This document shows positions 59,199-64,000 of a DNA stretch of 64,000 bases, in pieces. Made by a program: the position numbers and the translations under genes. The notes under the pieces are model-generated. The model did not search any database and had not been told where the DNA came from. It saw only the letters and a program-made list of their open reading frames with translations. Location: assembly GCF_004342605.1 (NCBI RefSeq), contig NZ_SLZL01000015.1, positions 1-64,000 on the forward strand. Reading direction: 5' to 3'. Origin of the DNA: Caulobacter sp. BK020 (GTDB taxonomy: Bacteria > Pseudomonadota > Alphaproteobacteria > Caulobacterales > Caulobacteraceae). How positions within the stretch are numbered: the first letter of the stretch is position 1; each line of letters begins with the position of its first letter.

Positions 59199-59768
59199 GA
59201 GATCTGGGAAGACCGTCGATCCGACCTAGGCCCCCTTTCGAGACAAAGGGGCCACGGTTCGGCCATCGCGATCGTATCGGCGTGGGGCGTCTGTCCCCGG
59301 CCCTATCCCCGCGCCCTTGCAATTTCCCAGCGAGCACCGAGCCCCGCGGCCCGGGTGAAATCCGCCTTTTTCGCGGCGACACGCATCGATAATCGATCTC
59401 GGAATATCGATCGTCGATGAGCAACGCTACAATAATTACCGATCTGTAAGAATTGAATTTCAGATCTCCGGTTCCACGAACCACGATACTCATGGTCAAG
59501 CTAGAAGATCGGCGTTTTCTCTACAGCGCATTGCGCAGCTGACACCCAAAAGACCTATTCTCGCCTTATTTCAGCATCAGCCGTTGCTTGGATGTGACAG
59601 GTCCTAGACATATTGATTACATGGCGGCGTCGGCGATTGACGCCCGTGTTCGACGGTTCCAATCCCAGCGGCAACCGGGGACGAAGGTCCGCCGGGAAAC
59701 CTGAAGCTGACAGGGCGACGGGACGAGCAGCCGATGCGGCCAAGCTCCGAGCGCCCGGAGGGACCGAC

Positions 59769-62621
59769 ATGAAATTGCAGATCACCCGCGGGCGCCTGCT
59801 CGCGACGACGATGATGGCGGGGGTCGCCACCTTCGCCGCCTTCGCCGCGAACGCGCAGACCGCCCCGGCCCCGGCCGCGCAGGCCGCGCCCGCCGACAAC
59901 GAAGTCGAGGCCGTGGTCGTCACCGGTTCGCTGCTGCGCCGCACCGACACGGCCACCCCGTCGCCGGTCACGGTCCAGACCACCGAGACCCTGAAGGCCC
60001 AGGGCATCACCACGATCTCCGACGCCATCCGCAGCCTGTCGGCCGACAACTCCGGCTCGATCCCCGCCGCCTTCGGCAACGGCTTCGCCGCCGGCTCGAC
60101 CGGCGTGTCGCTGCGCGGCCTGTCGGTCAACTCGACCCTGGTGATGATCGACGGCCTGCGCAACGCCAACTATCCGCTGGCCGACGACGGCCAGAAGGCG
60201 TTCGTCGACCTCAACTCGATCCCGTTCAACGCGGTCGAGCGCATCGAGACCCTGAAGGACGGCGCCTCGTCGCTGTACGGCGCCGACGCCATCGGCGGCG
60301 TGGTCAACATCATCATGAAGTCGAACTACCAGGGCATGAGCGCCGACGCCTCGTACGGCACGTCGCAGCATGGCGGCGGCGACCAGTTCCGCTTCACCGG
60401 CGACGTCGGCTACGGCGACCTGGATACCGACAAGTACAACGTCTACCTGGACGTCGAGTACCAGCTGGACAAGCGCATCAGGGGCGACCAGCGCGGCTTC
60501 CCGTACAACACCAACGACCTGACCGCGATCCCCGGCGGCCAGAACAACAACCCGCAGGCCGGCGGCAGCACCTTCTACGGCAACGTCCGCCCCGCCACGA
60601 TCACCGGCGACGACCTGACCACCGGCGTGGCCATCGGCGGCGTGGGCAACGCCTGGCGTCCGCTGCGCACGTGCTCGAGCGACGCCCCGCTGACCCAGGA
60701 TTCGCGAACGGACGACGACGGCCTGTCGCTGGGCTCCTACTGCGCCCAGAACATCGCCGACTTCGGCGACATCCAGCCCAAGCAGGAGCGCGCCGCGGTC
60801 TACGGCCGCTTCACGATCAAGCCGACCGACAACCTGGAAGCCTATCTGTCGGGCAGCTTCGTCCAGTCGAAGACCTCGGTGAACGGCACGCCGACCACGC
60901 TCACCTCGAGCACCCCCAACAACCTGTCCAACCTGGTCCTGCCGGTGTGGATCTGCTCGGCCGGCGCCAACTGCGCCTCCGCCGCCGACCGCCAGCTGAA
61001 CCCCAACAACCCGTTCGCGGCCGCCGGCCAGTACGCCCTGGTCAAGTACCGCTTCAGCGACATCCCGGCCACGTCCGACTACACCAACCGCATGCTGCGC
61101 CTGGTGGGCGGCGTGAAGGGCTCGGCGATGGACTGGGACTACCAGGCCAACCTGGTGATCGCCCATGACTCGCTGGAAAGCACCCTGACCGGCTTCATCA
61201 GCTACAAGCAGCTGATGAGCGACATCCAGACGGGCGCCTACAACTTCGTCGACCCGACGAAGAACAGTCAGGCCGTCCGCAGCGCCCTGTCGCCGGACCT
61301 CGCCAAGACCTCGACCACGGACCTGGACTCGATCAACGTCCAGGCCTCGCGTCCGCTCTTCAGCCTGCCGGGCGGCGACGCCCAGCTGGGCCTGGGCGGC
61401 GAGTTCCGCTACGAGGCCACCAACGACCCGGCCCTGAACCCGGTCAACGACGCGCAAGGGCTGGGCAACGCCCGCACCAAGGGCAACCGCACCGTGGCCT
61501 CGGCCTTCGCCGAACTGGGCCTGCCGATCACCGACAAGGTGGAAGTCAACGTCTCGGGCCGCTACGACCACTATTCGGACTTCGGCGGCAACTTCTCGCC
61601 GAAGCTCGGCGTCAAGTTCACCCCGATCAAGACGGTCGCCCTGCGCGGCACGATCTCGAAGGGCTTCCGGGCGCCGTCCTTCTCCGAAGCCGGCAACTCG
61701 GCCAGCCAGGGCTTCACGACGTTCTCGTTCGACTCCGCCCGGTACGACGCCTTCCGCGCCGCCCACGGCGACAACGAGTACACCAAGGACTACTCGCTCT
61801 CGTCGATCACCACGGCCAACCCGGACCTGGATCCGGAAAAGTCGACCAGCTACACCCTGGGCGCGGTCTGGGCCCCGACCCGCAGCTTCAGCGTCTCGCT
61901 GGACTACTACCACATCAAGAAGACCGACGTGATCGCCCAGGCCAGCGCCGGCGTCGCCCTGGCCGCCTACTATTCGGGCCAGGCCATCCCGGCCGGCTAC
62001 ATCGTCACGCCCGACGCGGTCGATCCGGAGCACCCCACGGCCCTGCCGCGCGTGCTCTCGGTGGCCTCGCCCTACATCAACGCCGACTCGCTGGTGACCA
62101 GCGGCCTGGACCTGAACGTCCAGGCCACGTTCTACCTGCCGGCCGACGTGAAGTGGACCAGCAACCTCGATGCGACGACCATCTTCGACTACAAGTACAC
62201 GCAGGACGGCACGACCTATAACTACGTCGGCAAGGAAGCGCCGTACGTGCTGTCGTCGGGCGCCGGCACCCCGAAGAACCGCCTGTCGTGGACCAACACC
62301 TTCGAGCGCGGCCCGATCCACGTGACGGGCGTGATGAGCTATGTCAGCGGCATGCGCGAGGTGGACGACAGCTACACCGAGGGCTGCCTGTACGGCGACG
62401 AGGCCTTCAACTGCCGCGTCAAGTCGTTCACGACCGTCGACCTGACGGGTGCCTACGACGTGACCGAGAAGGCCACGGTCTACGCCGACGTGATGAACCT
62501 GTTCGACACCGGCCCGATGTTCAACCCGGCCAACTACGCCGGCGTGAACTGGAACCCGACCTACTCGCAGTCGGGCATCGTGGGCCGCTACTTCCGGGTG
62601 GGCGTCCGCCTGAAGTACTAG
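59769..62621 (+). CDS. TonB-dependent outer-membrane receptor
   Basis: 950 aa from the ATG after GGAGGGACC. Signal peptide ending ANAQT; plug domain from EVEAVVVTGSLLRRTDTATPSPVTV through GVVNIIMKSN; then a 22-strand-type barrel ending in RVGVRLKY (terminal aromatic). The VDLNSIPFNAVERIETLKDGA and LRGLSVNSTLVMIDGLR stretches are typical of the large Caulobacter receptors. There are periplasm-facing or loop cysteines (TCSSDAP, WICSAGANCASA, EGCLYGDEAFNCR). Substrate unknown. A strong terminator follows. Confidence 0.95.
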   Translation: MKLQITRGRLLATTMMAGVATFAAFAANAQTAPAPAAQAAPADNEVEAVVVTGSLLRRTDTATPSPVTVQTTETLKAQGITTISDAIRSLSADNSGSIPAAFGNGFAAGSTGVSLRGLSVNSTLVMIDGLRNANYPLADDGQKAFVDLNSIPFNAVERIETLKDGASSLYGADAIGGVVNIIMKSNYQGMSADASYGTSQHGGGDQFRFTGDVGYGDLDTDKYNVYLDVEYQLDKRIRGDQRGFPYNTNDLTAIPGGQNNNPQAGGSTFYGNVRPATITGDDLTTGVAIGGVGNAWRPLRTCSSDAPLTQDSRTDDDGLSLGSYCAQNIADFGDIQPKQERAAVYGRFTIKPTDNLEAYLSGSFVQSKTSVNGTPTTLTSSTPNNLSNLVLPVWICSAGANCASAADRQLNPNNPFAAAGQYALVKYRFSDIPATSDYTNRMLRLVGGVKGSAMDWDYQANLVIAHDSLESTLTGFISYKQLMSDIQTGAYNFVDPTKNSQAVRSALSPDLAKTSTTDLDSINVQASRPLFSLPGGDAQLGLGGEFRYEATNDPALNPVNDAQGLGNARTKGNRTVASAFAELGLPITDKVEVNVSGRYDHYSDFGGNFSPKLGVKFTPIKTVALRGTISKGFRAPSFSEAGNSASQGFTTFSFDSARYDAFRAAHGDNEYTKDYSLSSITTANPDLDPEKSTSYTLGAVWAPTRSFSVSLDYYHIKKTDVIAQASAGVALAAYYSGQAIPAGYIVTPDAVDPEHPTALPRVLSVASPYINADSLVTSGLDLNVQATFYLPADVKWTSNLDATTIFDYKYTQDGTTYNYVGKEAPYVLSSGAGTPKNRLSWTNTFERGPIHVTGVMSYVSGMREVDDSYTEGCLYGDEAFNCRVKSFTTVDLTGAYDVTEKATVYADVMNLFDTGPMFNPANYAGVNWNPTYSQSGIVGRYFRVGVRLKY

Positions 62622-62730
62622 GCCAAGCGTGATAGCCGAAAGTGGTCGCCGGTTTCGGCGGCCATCATGCGGCCAACGCCAAGAGATCTCGTGTACGGGG
62701 GCATCAGTACGCCCCCGATGAGGTGGAAGG

Positions 62731-62757
62731 GGCCGTCCGCAAGGACGGCCCTTTTTT
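62731..62757 (+). terminator. Rho-independent terminator of the TonB receptor gene
   Basis: GGCCGTCC-GCAA-GGACGGCC stem-loop followed by CTTTTTTC, the only textbook intrinsic terminator noted in the window. Confidence 0.92.
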
Positions 62758-62783
62758 CATGGGCGAGGGCGCCGGGGCCGAAA

Positions 62784-62853
62784 CAGGGGACAGACACTCA
62801 CCCCACGGCCTCGCCAGGTCGGCAAAGACGCTGCCGTGAGTGTCTGTCCCCTC
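62784..62853. repeat. REP element, left copy flanking the RAYT
   Basis: AGGGGACAGACACTCAC...GTGAGTGTCTGTCCCCT: 17-bp perfect outer arms with the interior CCCACGGCCTCGCCA. A near-identical copy in the same orientation follows the transposase (63531-63602). Confidence 0.92.
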
Positions 62854-62927
62854 CTCCGCCAACGGCGCCTTCTTGACATGAGAACAAATGAAGAACATAG
62901 TTCGCCGCCTCACGAGAGAAGAGCATC

Positions 62928-63560
62928 ATGCCCAGAATGGCGCGTGTGGTGTTTCCCGGCGTTCCCCATCACGTGACCCAGCGAGGCAATCGACGACAGC
63001 CGACCTTCTTCGGTCCCAACGACTACGCCACCTATCTGCGGATCGCCGCCGGCGCCTTCACCGAGGCCCGCGTTCAGGTCTGGGCCTATTGCCTGATGCC
63101 AAACCACGTCCATCTGATCGCGACGCCGGAAACCGAGGAAGGCCTCGCCCAAGCCGTCAGCGCCACCCACGTCCGTTACGCCCGCCACGTCAATCGGCGC
63201 GAAGGCTGGACCGGATGCCTGTGGCAAGGCCGGTTCGCCTCCGCCCCGATGGACGAGGCCCATCTGTCGCTCTGCGCCCGTTATGTGGGCCTGAACCCCG
63301 TGCGCGCCGGACTGGCCAGACGCGCCATCGACTGGCCTTGGTCCAGCGTCAGGGCGCATCTGTCCGGGGAGACCGACCCTCTGCTCACACCGGAACCGCT
63401 TGCGGATCTGTTGGGCCCACACATGGCGACCTTCTTCGATCTCGACGCCCCCGAGGAGCGGTACGATCTGCTGCGCGGCGGCACGCGAACGGGGCGTCCA
63501 CTGGGATCAACGGCCTGGCAGCGGGCGAAACGGGGGACAGACACTCGCCCCACGGCCTAG
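62928..63560 (+). CDS. REP-associated tyrosine transposase (RAYT, Y1/IS200-like)
   Basis: 210 aa. MPRMARVVFPGVPHHVTQRGNRRQPTFF start, HUH motif PNHVHLI (His60, His62) and catalytic Tyr119 in CARYVGLNPVRAGL are diagnostic. RAYTs cut REP single strands; they are usually domesticated. The C-terminal codons (about 202-210) and the stop lie within the right-hand repeat. Confidence 0.95.
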   Translation: MPRMARVVFPGVPHHVTQRGNRRQPTFFGPNDYATYLRIAAGAFTEARVQVWAYCLMPNHVHLIATPETEEGLAQAVSATHVRYARHVNRREGWTGCLWQGRFASAPMDEAHLSLCARYVGLNPVRAGLARRAIDWPWSSVRAHLSGETDPLLTPEPLADLLGPHMATFFDLDAPEERYDLLRGGTRTGRPLGSTAWQRAKRGTDTRPTA

Positions 63561-63602
63561 CCAAGCTGGACATGAGCTTTTCCGTGAGTGTCTGTCCCCT
63601 CC
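63531..63602. repeat. REP element, right copy overlapping the RAYT 3' end
   Basis: GGGGGACAGACACTCGCCCC...GTGAGTGTCTGTCCCC: outer arms as in the left copy, interior CCACGGCCTAGCCA; the TAG of the transposase gene is in this repeat. Confidence 0.92.
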
Positions 63603-63656
63603 TCCGCTGCAAGCTGCTATACGCCCCCGTCCCTGCCCTTCGATCGTTGTTGTTCC

Positions 63657-64000
63657 ATGGCCTCCCCGACTCGCGCCCCTGTCCTGGCCCTCAAGGACGT
63701 CCGCCTCGCCGATGGGGCCAAGCCGTTGTTCGACGGGGTGGACCTGGCGCTGGAGCCGCGGGTGCGCGCCTGCCTGGTCGGGCGCAACGGGGCCGGCAAG
63801 TCGACCCTGCTGAAGATCCTGGCCGCCCAGGGGATCGAGGCCGACAGCGGCGAGCGCGCCGCCCAGCCGGGCGCCAAGATCGTCTATGTCAGCCAGGAGC
63901 CGGACATCGTCGGCGAGACCCTGCTGGACTACTGCACGGCGGGCGGGGCCGAGGACTACGAGGCCCACGCTACCCTGGCCGACTTCGGCCTGGACTACGC
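63657..64000 (+). CDS. ABC-F family ATPase (Uup-like), start only
   Basis: About 114 aa before the right edge. LALKDVRLADGAKPLFDGVDLALEPRVRACLVGRNGAGKSTLLKILAA gives a Walker A GRNGAGKS; AKIVYVSQEPDIVG is the Q-loop. No membrane domain is coded, consistent with the ABC-F translation/ribosome-associated class; Uup is the closest that I can judge. The rest lies outside the window. Confidence 0.85.
   Translation, partial: MASPTRAPVLALKDVRLADGAKPLFDGVDLALEPRVRACLVGRNGAGKSTLLKILAAQGIEADSGERAAQPGAKIVYVSQEPDIVGETLLDYCTAGGAEDYEAHATLADFGLDY

Larger units (their letters stand above)
58914..59768. other. 855-bp intergenic region before the TonB receptor
   Basis: No convincing gene. It contains a small dyad repeat (58917-58960), an E-family element (59070-59198) and an AT-rich stretch (about 59395-59600) with several A/T runs that probably carries the receptor promoter and regulatory sites. 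Confidence 0.65.

Noticed and set aside
59604-62321. A 905-residue open frame antisense to the TonB receptor
   Set aside because: Low-complexity Val/Gly/Arg composition with no motifs, as expected from antisense to GC-biased codons; the receptor on the plus strand is unambiguous.
1-64000. tRNA, rRNA, riboswitch and origin-like sequences
   Set aside because: No cloverleaf, rRNA core, known aptamer or DnaA-box cluster was recognised by eye. A covariance-model search would be decisive.

Overview
The window looks like a chromosome segment from an alphaproteobacterium of the Caulobacter lineage. The basis is very high GC content, strong GC bias at third codon positions, frequent GTG and TTG starts, a cycHJKL-type cytochrome c maturation operon, a large TonB-dependent receptor, and a gene cluster laid out like the Rhodobacter-type gene transfer agent (GTA). 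No rRNA, tRNA or CRISPR array was seen.

Layout. 1-0.5 kb: truncated, frameshifted IS5-type transposase. 0.6-5.1 kb: HxlR regulator divergent from an oxidative/electrophile-type operon (two alpha/beta hydrolases, Old Yellow Enzyme, quinone-type reductase). 5.2-17.8 kb: small membrane and regulatory proteins, a CinA-like protein, a VapC-type toxin pair, sfsA, a PD-(D/E)XK nuclease, map, radC, an M19 dipeptidase, two LprI-like proteins and msrPQ. 18-27.5 kb: glnE, a BlaI/M56 pair, and a two-component system plus DegP with a ParE-type toxin-antitoxin pair lodged between response regulator and kinase. 27.6-31.9 kb: ccmIEFH. 31.9-39.3 kb: a conserved unknown protein, a PepSY/regulator/kinase operon, a TacAT-type toxin-antitoxin pair and a DnaJ-like co-chaperone.

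39.4-54.5 kb holds a GTA structural cluster on the minus strand, from gp1 and terminase through portal, protease, capsid and tail to the hub. It is heavily interrupted: six copies of one compact palindromic repeat, members of a second family, a DUF559 nuclease cassette bounded by long inverted repeats, and an opposite-strand DUF805/DUF805/GIY-YIG block. The hub gene (gp15) appears broken by an out-of-frame internal deletion, so the GTA may not make functional particles.

54.5-64 kb: strong palindromes, a frameshifted acetyltransferase, a DUF4287 protein, a YcgN-type protein, a class A penicillin-binding protein, a TonB receptor with a clear terminator, a REP-associated tyrosine transposase (RAYT) between two copies of its own repeat, and the start of an ABC-F ATPase.

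The most striking theme is interspersed palindromic repeats of at least seven types. Several are paired with small nuclease or transposase genes (RAYT, DUF559, GIY-YIG), and several contribute codons to proteins (MsrQ, GTA gp14, the DUF559 protein, the RAYT).
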